Source: Planctomycetota bacterium (GTDB lineage Bacteria; Planctomycetota; B15-G4). Taken from it: a DNA stretch of 64,000 nt. The notes under the pieces were generated by a model. That model was not told the DNA's origin. It did no database searches and was given only the letters and a program-made list of their open reading frames with translations. A program made the translations under genes and the position numbers. Location of the stretch: positions 140,846 through 204,845 of the forward strand of contig JAQWOM010000043.1 of the NCBI GenBank assembly GCA_029245865.1, in the 5' to 3' direction. Below are positions 1 through 8,962 of the stretch, piece after piece. Positions within the stretch are counted from its first letter, which is position 1. Every line of letters starts with the position of its first letter.

Positions 1-1
1 G

Positions 2-158
2 GTGCGCGTGCTCGATCAAGGTGCTCTCGCAGCACTGGCGGCCATGGTTGCTCTGCTCGTGCACCTCAAAGGCCGGCGACTGCACACGGCTGTCCTGATC
101 TTCACCATCACCGCAGGCGAATTGTTGTTCGCGGCTCAGAGTTGGCCATTCCACTAGC
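2..158 (+). CDS. C-terminal fragment of a hydrophobic (membrane) protein, truncated by the window start
   Basis: Open frame from base 2 to TAG at 156-158: VRVLDQGALAALAAMVALLVHLKGRRLHTAVLIFTITAGELLFAAQSWPFH; hydrophobic, convergent with the next gene. Not in the ORF track because it is truncated. Confidence 0.45.
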
Positions 159-199
159 CGCGAGTTGTTCTGCGAACACATCCGGCCAGGCTGGCACGC

Positions 200-904
200 T
201 TAGCTCTCCGTGCCGCCCTCGTAGCCTGCTGCCTTCTTGGGCACCCCCGTGGGCCAAGGCCCCCTGGCCGCGACTGCCAATAAACGCCAACGCGTCAGGC
301 ACAAGGCTCCAACGACCCACAAGAACGCGTGAAGCAAGCCGAGCATCTTTCCCTCTTGCAGGCCTGCCAGATCCGGAAGCAACCAGGCGACAGCGGCCCC
401 CCAGCCATCCCTGGCCAACCAAGGTCGCAATTGTCCGACCACGGCGAGAACCCACAGCGCGGGCACGAGCCGGCCTCGCTCGAGGAAAGAGCCCAGCAAA
501 AGCCCGCCTGCGGCCAACACAGCCAGTTGCGAGATCAAAGCGAGCATCGAAGAGGGCAACCCTCCGGAAGCGATGGCGGCTGCAAGGACTGCTGGCAACG
601 TGGCGAACAGCAGTCCAAGCCACCGGGCGAGGAGTCCCAAGTTGTTCGCACGCACGGCCCGGAGCAGCAGGATTCCTTCGCGTGCCTCACGGCCCACCTG
701 CAGCGGTTCAGCCAGAGACAGCACGAGCAAGCCACCAAACAACATGCACCCCTGCCGGATCTCCGCCAGAAAACTCTCTGTGGGACCGAGACTGGCTGAA
801 ACCAGTTGCGCCGCCACCCAGGAGGCTCCCAGCGTCACCAGCAACGTCGGCCAGAATGAAGCTGAGACGAGAATCCGGCGCAAAGTGCTTTGGAAGACAG
901 GCAT
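200..904 (-). CDS. Multi-pass membrane protein, possibly ABC-type exporter permease subunit
   Basis: 234 aa with several hydrophobic segments (LLVTLGASWVAAQLV, GLLVLSLAEPL, LLVGR-like region, LAVLAAGGLLLGSFL). Confidence 0.5.
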   Translation of the reverse strand: MPVFQSTLRRILVSASFWPTLLVTLGASWVAAQLVSASLGPTESFLAEIRQGCMLFGGLLVLSLAEPLQVGREAREGILLLRAVRANNLGLLARWLGLLFATLPAVLAAAIASGGLPSSMLALISQLAVLAAGGLLLGSFLERGRLVPALWVLAVVGQLRPWLARDGWGAAVAWLLPDLAGLQEGKMLGLLHAFLWVVGALCLTRWRLLAVAARGPWPTGVPKKAAGYEGGTES

Positions 905-974
905 GGCACCATTCTGAAACAGCCGATGGCGTCAGAACAACCGTTCTTCTCTCCGGCCTCATCGGCCGGCTTGG

Positions 975-1496
975 TTAGTTCCGAGTGAGAGCCGCCACCG
1001 TGGAGACCCCCCCACTCGACATGCGTAGCATGACTTTGCCCAGGATCTGTGTTTCAGCGACGGGCCCGAAATCACGACTGTCGACAGAAACAGATCGATT
1101 ATCTCCCATCACAAAGTACTCCCCGAGTCCCAGTTCGAGTTCGTACATCGTGTCGCGGCTGCTGTAGCACGCAGGAATCTGCTCATGGACCACGATTCCG
1201 TTGCGGATGATCGACCCTGCTGAAAGGGCGAGGCGATCTCCTGGGGCTCCCGCGATGCGTTTCACGAGCACCTCACCCTGGATCTCGAACACCACGGTGT
1301 CTCCGGCACGAACGGGATAGATCATCCAGTCCTCATCTGTGACCAGAATGCGGTCGCCGTCCAACAGGGTGTCCAACATGGATGTCCCCGCCACTCGGTA
1401 GACGGTGAACCAACCCGCGCGCGCAGCCATGAGCAGCAAGACACCGACAACCCCCACGCGGAAGGCGATCAGCAACTGTCGACGAGAGAAGATCAT
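975..1496 (-). CDS. lepB: Signal peptidase I (S26 family)
   Basis: N-terminal TM segment, catalytic Ser box GTSMLDTLLDGDRILVTD, Lys box VKRIAGAPGD, and YFVMGDNRSVSVDSRDFGPV. Confidence 0.9.
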   Translation of the reverse strand: MIFSRRQLLIAFRVGVVGVLLLMAARAGWFTVYRVAGTSMLDTLLDGDRILVTDEDWMIYPVRAGDTVVFEIQGEVLVKRIAGAPGDRLALSAGSIIRNGIVVHEQIPACYSSRDTMYELELGLGEYFVMGDNRSVSVDSRDFGPVAETQILGKVMLRMSSGGVSTVAALTRN

Positions 1497-1648
1497 GCGA
1501 GGCTCCAGGCCATAATGAAGCCCTATCGGTCACGGAGCCCCGATTCATTGAGACTCATCGCGATCAGACGAATCCGCCCTTCAGACCGTCTCTTCGACGA
1601 TCCAGCAGCCACATGCATCTTGAGCCGTCCGAACAGGCCTTCCGAGCC

Positions 1649-1680
1649 AGTTCGAAATCTGTTCTAGAACAGATTGAACT
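1649..1680. repeat. Perfect 20 bp palindrome with extra outer arms at the 3' end of a GT2 gene
   Basis: AGTTC-ga-AATCTGTTCTAGAACAGATT-GAACT; core 1656-1675 is its own reverse complement and the stop codon of the 1664 GT2 gene sits at the dyad centre. Confidence 0.8.
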
Positions 1681-2368
1681 TCACGATGCACCAGAGAGCC
1701 TGGAAACCATCGAGCACGCCGATCTTCTTGCCTTCGGCGAAATCGCGTCCGAAATACGACACCGGCACCTCGTAGATTCGCACCTTGCTGCCATTGAACT
1801 TCATGCGCGAAATCTTCGCCGTCATCTCGGGCTCGACACCAAAGCGGTTGCTCTCAATGTTCAAGCGGTCTGCCACCTCACGCCGGAACACCTTGTAGCA
1901 GGTTTCCATGTCCGTGAGATTCAGGTTGGTGAGCATGTTCGAGAACAAGGTCAAACCTTTGTTCACAACGTAATGCCAGAAGAGGTGGCAGCGGTGAGCA
2001 CCACCACCGAGGAACCGGCTTCCGTAAACAACGTCAGCCATTCCATCTTCGATGGGCTTCAGCAATGTCGGATAGTCATCCGGTGTGTACTCAAGGTCGG
2101 CGTCCTGAATCAGGACCACATCGCCTTCCACTTGCGCGAAGCCGGCACGAAGGGCAGCGCCTTTCCCTTGGTTCACATCTTGAAAGAAGATCCGAAGGCC
2201 GGGGATATTCTCCGCCTGCATGGCTTCAAGGACGTCACGAGTGCCATCCTTGGAGCCGTCATCAACGACCACCAGCTCTTTGTCTTGCGGTGTCGCAAGG
2301 ACACGCTCGATGATCGTGCGGACAGTCTGCCGCTCGTTGTAAACCGGCATGACGACGCTAAGTTTCAT
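1664..2368 (-). CDS. GT2 family glycosyltransferase (DPM1/dolichol-phosphate mannosyltransferase-like)
   Basis: MKLSVVMPVYNERQTVRTIIERVL...VVVDDGSKDGT...QGKGAALRAGF...QDADLEYTPDDY; start placed at ATG 2368. Confidence 0.9.
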   Translation of the reverse strand: MKLSVVMPVYNERQTVRTIIERVLATPQDKELVVVDDGSKDGTRDVLEAMQAENIPGLRIFFQDVNQGKGAALRAGFAQVEGDVVLIQDADLEYTPDDYPTLLKPIEDGMADVVYGSRFLGGGAHRCHLFWHYVVNKGLTLFSNMLTNLNLTDMETCYKVFRREVADRLNIESNRFGVEPEMTAKISRMKFNGSKVRIYEVPVSYFGRDFAEGKKIGVLDGFQALWCIVKFNLF

Positions 2369-2459
2369 GAGTTCATTCCCAAGGCGCTCGGAATCATCAC
2401 GGATGCTCCGGGGCTTATCAAGGTGTTCAATATCAGCGAGATTGATGCGTTCAACGTGT

Positions 2460-3641
2460 TTAGCGATCTGAGGCGATTCGAGGATCAACGACAACCTCAG
2501 AAGTGCCAAATATCTCATCTAAATGGAATGTGTCCATGAGCGCCCGGATCATGTGCGAGAACTCAGGAGCCTCTTCGACCGCCCAGAAGGGAATTCTGAA
2601 GAGAGTCAGAATCTCGCTGTCTGGCCGGCGGCGGCGGCCCTGGATATCCCGGCGCTTGGCGGCCATGGCGTCCATCATCATGGTGAAATCGTTCATGGCC
2701 AGCATATCTGCCTTGGCAGGCGGTGGAATCCCGACCGAACGTTTGTTTGCGCGGAGCTTCAAGAAAATCTCGTGCAGTCGGCCACGGCCACGAGCATCAC
2801 GAGCATCGATTCGATAACCGCCGTCGTCGAGGGCAAGAACATAGGACATTCGCTTCTGGTGTACGAGCATGGCTGCCGGAAGCACGTGATGAAGGACAGA
2901 CTCCTCGTAGTTCTTGTAGATCAACCAGAGCGGATTACGCATCTGCAGCAAGCGGATCTTGTGCACATCAATGCGACGACTCGTACTCATATGGTGGTGA
3001 TAAGCGAGTGACTGAGGCACGTAAAGGATTCGATATCCCAGCACCCAGAGACGAAAACCCAGGTCGACATCTTCGTAGTAGGCGAAAAAGTCGTCGTCGA
3101 AACGCCCGGCGTCTTCGTAGACCACACGACGAATAGCCATCGAGCCGCCGCATGCAAAAAGTGTGTCTGCCGGTTTCTTGTATCGCTCGATGTCGGAATC
3201 TCCCATTCCGACTTGCCAACCGATCCCATGGAAATTCATGGCCGACCCACCGAAGTTGACGACCTGCCCATTCCAGCTCAGGGTCATCGAACTGGTGCAG
3301 TCTGCTTCTCCGGAAATAATCGGCGCAACCAGTTCCCTCAGCCAACCAGATTCGACCCGCATGTCCGTGTTCAGGAAGACAAGGATTTCACCGCTCGACG
3401 CCTCGACACCCACATTGACACCGCCAGCAAAGCCATGGTTCTGGCGACATTGGATGCAACGTGCGTCGGGGGCCTCCTTGTCGAGCCAATTGACGGACCC
3501 ATCAACCGAGGCATTGTCGACCACAACGATCTCAAGCAACTCCTCGGGATAATCCACGCCTCGCAGCGATTCGAAGAGCTTCTCGAAGTGGTGCACCCCG
3601 TTGAGGTTGACCAGAATGATGGAGACCGACGGTGAGTTCAC
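2460..3641 (-). CDS. GT2 family glycosyltransferase (rhamnosyltransferase-like)
   Basis: VSIILVNLNGV...VVVDNASVDGSVNWL...FLNTDMRVESGWL...DDDFFAYYEDVDLGFRL; GTG start at 3641 overlaps the upstream stop codon. Confidence 0.88.
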   Translation of the reverse strand: MNSPSVSIILVNLNGVHHFEKLFESLRGVDYPEELLEIVVVDNASVDGSVNWLDKEAPDARCIQCRQNHGFAGGVNVGVEASSGEILVFLNTDMRVESGWLRELVAPIISGEADCTSSMTLSWNGQVVNFGGSAMNFHGIGWQVGMGDSDIERYKKPADTLFACGGSMAIRRVVYEDAGRFDDDFFAYYEDVDLGFRLWVLGYRILYVPQSLAYHHHMSTSRRIDVHKIRLLQMRNPLWLIYKNYEESVLHHVLPAAMLVHQKRMSYVLALDDGGYRIDARDARGRGRLHEIFLKLRANKRSVGIPPPAKADMLAMNDFTMMMDAMAAKRRDIQGRRRRPDSEILTLFRIPFWAVEEAPEFSHMIRALMDTFHLDEIFGTSEVVVDPRIASDR

Positions 3642-6010
3642 GAATCCAGGACTCCGCTGTTCTGGCGGGATGAAGCCCGGCAGGAAACGACCTGCCGGTA
3701 TCGCCATTCCCACTCCTCGGCCTCTTCGGCATCAGTCTTGATAGGCGGTGCCCCCGAAGCCAACCGCGGACCCAGTTCGGAGTCATCCAGAAAACGCTGC
3801 AAGGCCTGACGCAACGAATCCGAGTTCCCTGTCTCGAACAGCAATCCACTCACATCATGGTCAATACCTTCGGCGATCCCCGCGATATCGCTCCCGACAA
3901 CCGGCGTCTTTGCGAGGTGCGCTTCTCGAACCGTCAGGCCGTATGCCTCCTGCCAGATGGAAGGCACCACGAGAACATCAAGGCCTCCGTGAATTTCCGC
4001 CAGGGCATCGTGATCGAAACGGCCATGAAAAATCATGCGGTCCCCGGCAAGGCGCCTGGCCGACTCGGTCACCGATTGAATCGCTTCTCTCACCACCGGA
4101 TCGTTCCCGCCCTCATGGTCACCATGCACGTGCACGACCGCGACACCTTGTGGCAAAGCAGCCACCGCCTGAGCGAGCACTTCGAGGCCTTTGTACCAGA
4201 CAATGCTGCCAATGAAACCGATCCTTAGCGGCTCACCTTGCGCGCGGGGAACTCGTTTGGGAGGCCCGTCGGCGAGCCACCGCGTGTCCATGCCGTAGGC
4301 ACTCAAAGCGACACGATCAGGAGCAACCCCAAGCCCTTCAACAGACTTCAAGAGCGTCAGTGAGGGCACGACAAGTGCATCTGCCCTCTGCAAGGTCTCG
4401 CGCATCCAGCCTTCCCGGCGTAACAGGGATGCCGTGTCTTCGAGGCTCTTCTTTCGCCCGGGCATCGGAGCGGGAAGGCTCTGAGGCACGCCCGCAGCCC
4501 ACTTTCCAGGCAGCGCCCCCAGAAGTCGGTCGAGTGTGGCCAACGGCCCTACCCAAGCTGGCTTGTCTTTCACACAAGCTGCGCAACCCAGCCCCGGCGG
4601 TGGAATGAAACAATTGCTCCGATCTGGTCGGATCAGTTGAACCTTGGGGCATCGCGCCCAGAAATCACTGAGCGTGACAACGCACGGCACATCGGCAACT
4701 CGGCAGCGATTAATGATTCCGGTCGACAGATGAATCATGTGTTGAATATGAACAACATCCGGCTGCTCAGCGGCGAGCACCTTGTCGAATGCATGCTCTG
4801 CAGGTTGAAAGCGATAGGTCTCATCAACCCCAGAAAAAGCCAGGTGATTCACGAAGCGATGCACTCGAAAACCATCAAACTCAGATTCATGGACGGAACG
4901 ATCGTCTTCCTCAGGTGTGCCGGGGCTGCGCACAAAAAGTACGACCTCGTGGCCACGCTCCCGCAAGGCACGCGCGAGTGTCAACGAGAGCACTTCGACA
5001 CCCGCCCATGAGTCCGGAGGAAAGCCGTGCACCGCCATGAGGACTTTCAACCTTTGCGGTGCCGGCACCTGTCTCGGCAAGCGGCCCGAGGCTTCCTCAC
5101 GTGCAATTCGCCCGCCCTTCCAGAATCCGTGAAATTCCGCAAAGTGGTAGAGAGGCGACAGCAGCGTCCATTTGAACCTGGCCCATGAACTCATGGGTTC
5201 GTGGGCCAAAAAGCGACGGTCCTCTTTCCAACTCCGCCCCGTCATGGTGAACACATCAGGCAAGGATCCGATGCAAGTGCGGCCCAGAAGTTTCATATTC
5301 ATATCTGCGTCGACCTGCGTGCGTGCGTGCACCGTGCGAGCTTCGTACTCGTGGCTATGCAGAACTTCGCTTGTGGGGTCGAAAACCACCGTCCAACCGC
5401 CCTCGAGAACGGCCTTCGCGTACTTGATGTCTTCTCCCATCATTCCACGGACCAGTGGGATTTTCTCCCAGACCGAACGGCGGAGGCAACTCGAGACATC
5501 ATTGTAATTGCACTTCAAGCGCAATGAATGTGGGTCGAGTGCACTCCATGCAGCCGGTGACTCCATCGTCACTTCAACGCGCTCGGTCCCGAAACAGAGG
5601 TCCCCTTCGCAGCCACGTTTAACGAGCGGGCCCGCATCCGGTCGAGGAAGGATGCGACTGAAAGCTCCCGCCACATTCGGGTTCTCGAAATTGCGTACGA
5701 GATTCGAAAGCCAATGCACTCCCACGGGTTCTGCATCCTGCACCAACAGCACCACGAGGTCCCCACGCGTCATGCCAATTCCAAGATTGCGCGTGTCGCC
5801 GTGATCAAAAGCCTCGGGTTCAATGCGATGGCAGCGCACCGAAGGACGCTCGGCAACGACACCAAGGCTCCCGTCGGTAGAGCCTGAATCGATGACCAGA
5901 ATATCCACGTCACCGTCATAGTCTTGCCTCAGCACTGCATCGAGGCAGGGCTCCAGAACAGGCCAGCCGTTCTTCGCCGGAATGACCACCGACACCGACG
6001 GTGCGCTCAT
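3638..6010 (-). CDS. Bifunctional glycosyltransferase: N-terminal GT2 and C-terminal GT4 domain
   Basis: GT2: MSAPSVSVVIPAKNGWPVLEPCLDAVL...VIDSGSTDGS. GT4: KVLMAVHGFPPDSWAGVEVLSLTLARAL...LSDFWARCP...RIGFIGSIVWYKGLEVLAQA...VPSIWQEAYGLTVREAHLAKTPVVGSDIAG. Confidence 0.88.
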   Translation of the reverse strand: MSAPSVSVVIPAKNGWPVLEPCLDAVLRQDYDGDVDILVIDSGSTDGSLGVVAERPSVRCHRIEPEAFDHGDTRNLGIGMTRGDLVVLLVQDAEPVGVHWLSNLVRNFENPNVAGAFSRILPRPDAGPLVKRGCEGDLCFGTERVEVTMESPAAWSALDPHSLRLKCNYNDVSSCLRRSVWEKIPLVRGMMGEDIKYAKAVLEGGWTVVFDPTSEVLHSHEYEARTVHARTQVDADMNMKLLGRTCIGSLPDVFTMTGRSWKEDRRFLAHEPMSSWARFKWTLLSPLYHFAEFHGFWKGGRIAREEASGRLPRQVPAPQRLKVLMAVHGFPPDSWAGVEVLSLTLARALRERGHEVVLFVRSPGTPEEDDRSVHESEFDGFRVHRFVNHLAFSGVDETYRFQPAEHAFDKVLAAEQPDVVHIQHMIHLSTGIINRCRVADVPCVVTLSDFWARCPKVQLIRPDRSNCFIPPPGLGCAACVKDKPAWVGPLATLDRLLGALPGKWAAGVPQSLPAPMPGRKKSLEDTASLLRREGWMRETLQRADALVVPSLTLLKSVEGLGVAPDRVALSAYGMDTRWLADGPPKRVPRAQGEPLRIGFIGSIVWYKGLEVLAQAVAALPQGVAVVHVHGDHEGGNDPVVREAIQSVTESARRLAGDRMIFHGRFDHDALAEIHGGLDVLVVPSIWQEAYGLTVREAHLAKTPVVGSDIAGIAEGIDHDVSGLLFETGNSDSLRQALQRFLDDSELGPRLASGAPPIKTDAEEAEEWEWRYRQVVSCRASSRQNSGVLDS

Positions 6011-6969
6011 GCGGCACACCCAGACGGCCCAGGGGCATCGCGCTTCTCTGGTAAAGCGCCGAGTGTGCCACGGCTCCCTCGGTATTGGGCGATGACTTGC
6101 GCCCACCGTAAAGAGGAACTGGCTCGACGCGCTTCCGGACTGCGGTGCTCCGGATGCGAGGCTAGCCAGCGCCGATCGGCTGCCAGTTCAGCCGCCCAGC
6201 CCTTGAACACACTGAGGAGGCCTGGCCGAATTCTCAATCCGAAGCACTCACGGAAAAAGCGCGCGTCACGCTCATAACGCGCGGCCACCGAGTCCTCGTC
6301 GTACTCATGCCCATGCTCGACGACAGCCTCGGATGCATGACCCAGTGCCCAGCCAGCCCAGAGCAGGTCGTAAGCCAAGAGTGCGTCCTCTCCAAAGTCT
6401 GTGTCGCGAAACCGAAGGGCTTCGAAAACTGGGCGCCGCACCGCCAGAGCAATGCTGTCAAGCAATAACAGGGCACGCCAGGCAGCTGGATCCAGACCGG
6501 CCAATTCATCGCGTTTGTAGGGGCCCGTTCTCCTTGGCAGCGCCTCATGGAACGGCGATCGTTCCACCGTGGACCTTGTCAGCACTCCAGCATCACCAGG
6601 TGGAATCTGGCGGGCGGTGACAGCCCCCAGTGTTTCGTCAGCGAACGCGCCTGTCAGCTCTCCGAGAAACCGAGGCCCGACAGGAACGGCATCCTGAACC
6701 ATGAACACCACCACATCCACGTCAGGCAGCGCATCAAAGCCCAGGTTGCGTGTCGGCCCATGACGGAAGTTGGATTGCGCGACAGGAATCACACGAGCCC
6801 CGCGCTCGGTGGCAACTTTGACGGTGCCGTCGTCGGACCCCGAGTCCACCACAACGATGGCAGCCGGCGGAGCCTCTTGGTTGAGCAACGCATCGAGACA
6901 TGCTCGAAAGCGCGCGCCTCCCCTGAGCGTCGGGATGACCACTCCCGTCTCTATGACTTCTTCCTCCAA
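6007..6969 (-). CDS. GT2 family glycosyltransferase
   Basis: TGVVIPTLRGGARFRACLDALLNQ...IVVVDSGSDDGTV...VVVFMVQDAVPVG. Confidence 0.88.
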   Translation of the reverse strand: MEEEVIETGVVIPTLRGGARFRACLDALLNQEAPPAAIVVVDSGSDDGTVKVATERGARVIPVAQSNFRHGPTRNLGFDALPDVDVVVFMVQDAVPVGPRFLGELTGAFADETLGAVTARQIPPGDAGVLTRSTVERSPFHEALPRRTGPYKRDELAGLDPAAWRALLLLDSIALAVRRPVFEALRFRDTDFGEDALLAYDLLWAGWALGHASEAVVEHGHEYDEDSVAARYERDARFFRECFGLRIRPGLLSVFKGWAAELAADRRWLASHPEHRSPEARRASSSLRWAQVIAQYRGSRGTLGALPEKRDAPGPSGCAA

Positions 6970-7613
6970 CGGAAAGGTGACCGCAAGGCATTCAAGACTC
7001 GATACGGGAGGCTGTTCCAGATCCGATCGATTTGCTTCTCAAGACTCTGAATGTGCGTGGTCTTTTCATTGAGAGCTTTCCAGAGATCTTCGATGGTCTG
7101 CTCCAGACGGCCCACGCCGTCCATGATGTTGTTCTTCTCATTCATCAACAGATCCAAGTCTCGAGTCGTCTCATCGAGGAAAGCGATGGCCTGTTCAGCT
7201 GCAACCATGCGCAGTTGCACATCTGCCAACCAGTCCGGCGAGAGTTCGCGATCCGCCGAGCGAACCAGACCTAGATTTTCTTCCAGTCGAACCAAGCCCT
7301 CGGTGTCTTTTGGAAGTTCTTTGATCGCCTCTTCGACTGCCGACCAAGCAAGATGAACATGAGCCGGAGTAAGAGTCTTCGGCCTCGGCAAGGTAAACGT
7401 GTCTCGACTGATACCTTTCTCACGGAAAAGGTCTGCGATCTCCGTCACTTTCCCCAGGCGGTCTAGTTGCTCTTCTAGCTTCCTGTTCACCTCGATCAGG
7501 TGATAGATCTGCCCGACCAGATGCGCCTCGTGCCGCTGAACCTCTTCGGCACTTCGCGCGCGCGGTTCGGTCGCGGCGTGATTCGTAGATTTCTCGTTGC
7601 CGTCCCTGCTCAT
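6951..7613 (-). CDS. Coiled-coil-rich protein of unknown function
   Basis: 220 aa rich in Glu/Lys/Leu heptad-like stretches (EVNRKLEEQLDRLGKVTEIADLF; MDGVGRLEQTIEDLWKALNEKTTHIQSLEKQIDRIWNS); overlaps both flanking GT genes. Confidence 0.65.
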   Translation of the reverse strand: MSRDGNEKSTNHAATEPRARSAEEVQRHEAHLVGQIYHLIEVNRKLEEQLDRLGKVTEIADLFREKGISRDTFTLPRPKTLTPAHVHLAWSAVEEAIKELPKDTEGLVRLEENLGLVRSADRELSPDWLADVQLRMVAAEQAIAFLDETTRDLDLLMNEKNNIMDGVGRLEQTIEDLWKALNEKTTHIQSLEKQIDRIWNSLPYRVLNALRSPFRWRKKS

Positions 7614-8962
7614 GTCACCATCTTCTCTCCCGCAAGCGCCCGTTCCCAGAGCCCCACGAAGTCCGCTGCATTCTCTTCAAGTGTTCGGACGTTTGAAATC
7701 CCAGCGGCGAGCCTTGCAAGCAACGAGGGATCTTCCTCGAACTCCGCCAAGACGCCCGTCAATGAGCCGGGATCGCCCGCTCGGAAGGTGCGTCCATTGA
7801 CCCCATCGTTCACAATCTCTGACAATCCCCCGAGATCGCTGGCGATCACCGGTCGCCCGGCGCAAAATGCCTCGAGCACCACAAAGGGCGTGTTTTCGTA
7901 CCAGACAGACGGGACCACCAACACATCGATAGAGGACAAGGCCTCGGCCAGTTCGCCGTGACCATAGGGTCCTCGAAAGTTGATCCGTGGATCGACATCG
8001 GCGAATGCGCGCACGCGTTTTGCGTACTTCGGGAAGTGAGTCATATTCCCGCGAACGACCAGGCGGAGTCGACTGCCCCGGCACTCTCGAAAAGCCGAAA
8101 CGAGAATCTCCAGACCTTTCTTCGGGTTCACGCTCCCGAAGAACCCGAATGTCACGGTCCCCTCCCCCGCCACGGGGATCTTGCTGATCTCGCCTTGGAG
8201 CGGATCTACGCCATAAGGGCAATGCAGCATGTGCTCATCGGCATAACCATTAGAAAGAAACATGCTCTTGATGAACTTACTCGGAGCGATGAGCGCAGTT
8301 GCCTTGTCGAGAAGACCGCGGATGAACTTTTTACGCCCATGGAGCGCGGCACGCCGAGGGCCAGCTCCCTCGTGATTGAGGTCAACGAACGATGGGTTCG
8401 GCAGAGCCGATTCAACAAACCCAAAGCGTTTGCTGAACATGCGCATGCCCTGGTAACCGTAGTTGTCCGGCGCCAAACACTCCACACATGCAGAGGTCTC
8501 CGGCCCCTCACACAAGGCCCCGTCATTCCGAAGCAACTGAACTGTCGGACACAAGAACCAGTAGTCCATGAGTTGCACGTAGACGGGGATGCCGCGCATC
8601 CGACATTCCTCGATCAGCGACAAGCCGAGACCCATCAAGTGGAAAACATGCACAACATCAGGTTTGTACTCGTCTAACCAACTGCCGAAGACCTTGCCGA
8701 GAAAGACACTGTAATAGTCATTCAGTACGTGATTGGGAGCGAGGGCGTCAAAGAAGGTCAAGCGCGTCACAGGAACATCGTCGACGGTGTCTTCAAGCAA
8801 TCGATACGTCGTCTGGCGATGTGGATCTGGCTCATGAGTAAAAACGCGCAGGTCAAATCCCTGAGCTCGCAAAATCGTGGCAAGCCGGTGGGCATAGATT
8901 TCAGTGCCGGTGCTGTAGCGAGGTGGGTACTGGTGCACAACGAATGCGATCTTCACGGGCAA
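7610..8962 (-). CDS. GT4 family glycosyltransferase
   Basis: IAFVVHQYPPRYSTGTEIYAHRLATIL...TFGFFGSVNPKKGLEILVSAF...VVPSVWYENTPFVVLEAFCAGRPVIASDLGGLSEIV. Confidence 0.92.
   Translation of the reverse strand: MPVKIAFVVHQYPPRYSTGTEIYAHRLATILRAQGFDLRVFTHEPDPHRQTTYRLLEDTVDDVPVTRLTFFDALAPNHVLNDYYSVFLGKVFGSWLDEYKPDVVHVFHLMGLGLSLIEECRMRGIPVYVQLMDYWFLCPTVQLLRNDGALCEGPETSACVECLAPDNYGYQGMRMFSKRFGFVESALPNPSFVDLNHEGAGPRRAALHGRKKFIRGLLDKATALIAPSKFIKSMFLSNGYADEHMLHCPYGVDPLQGEISKIPVAGEGTVTFGFFGSVNPKKGLEILVSAFRECRGSRLRLVVRGNMTHFPKYAKRVRAFADVDPRINFRGPYGHGELAEALSSIDVLVVPSVWYENTPFVVLEAFCAGRPVIASDLGGLSEIVNDGVNGRTFRAGDPGSLTGVLAEFEEDPSLLARLAAGISNVRTLEENAADFVGLWERALAGEKMVT

Noticed and set aside
1613-2539. 308 aa plus-strand ORF
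   Set aside because: Antisense to a clear GT2 gene.
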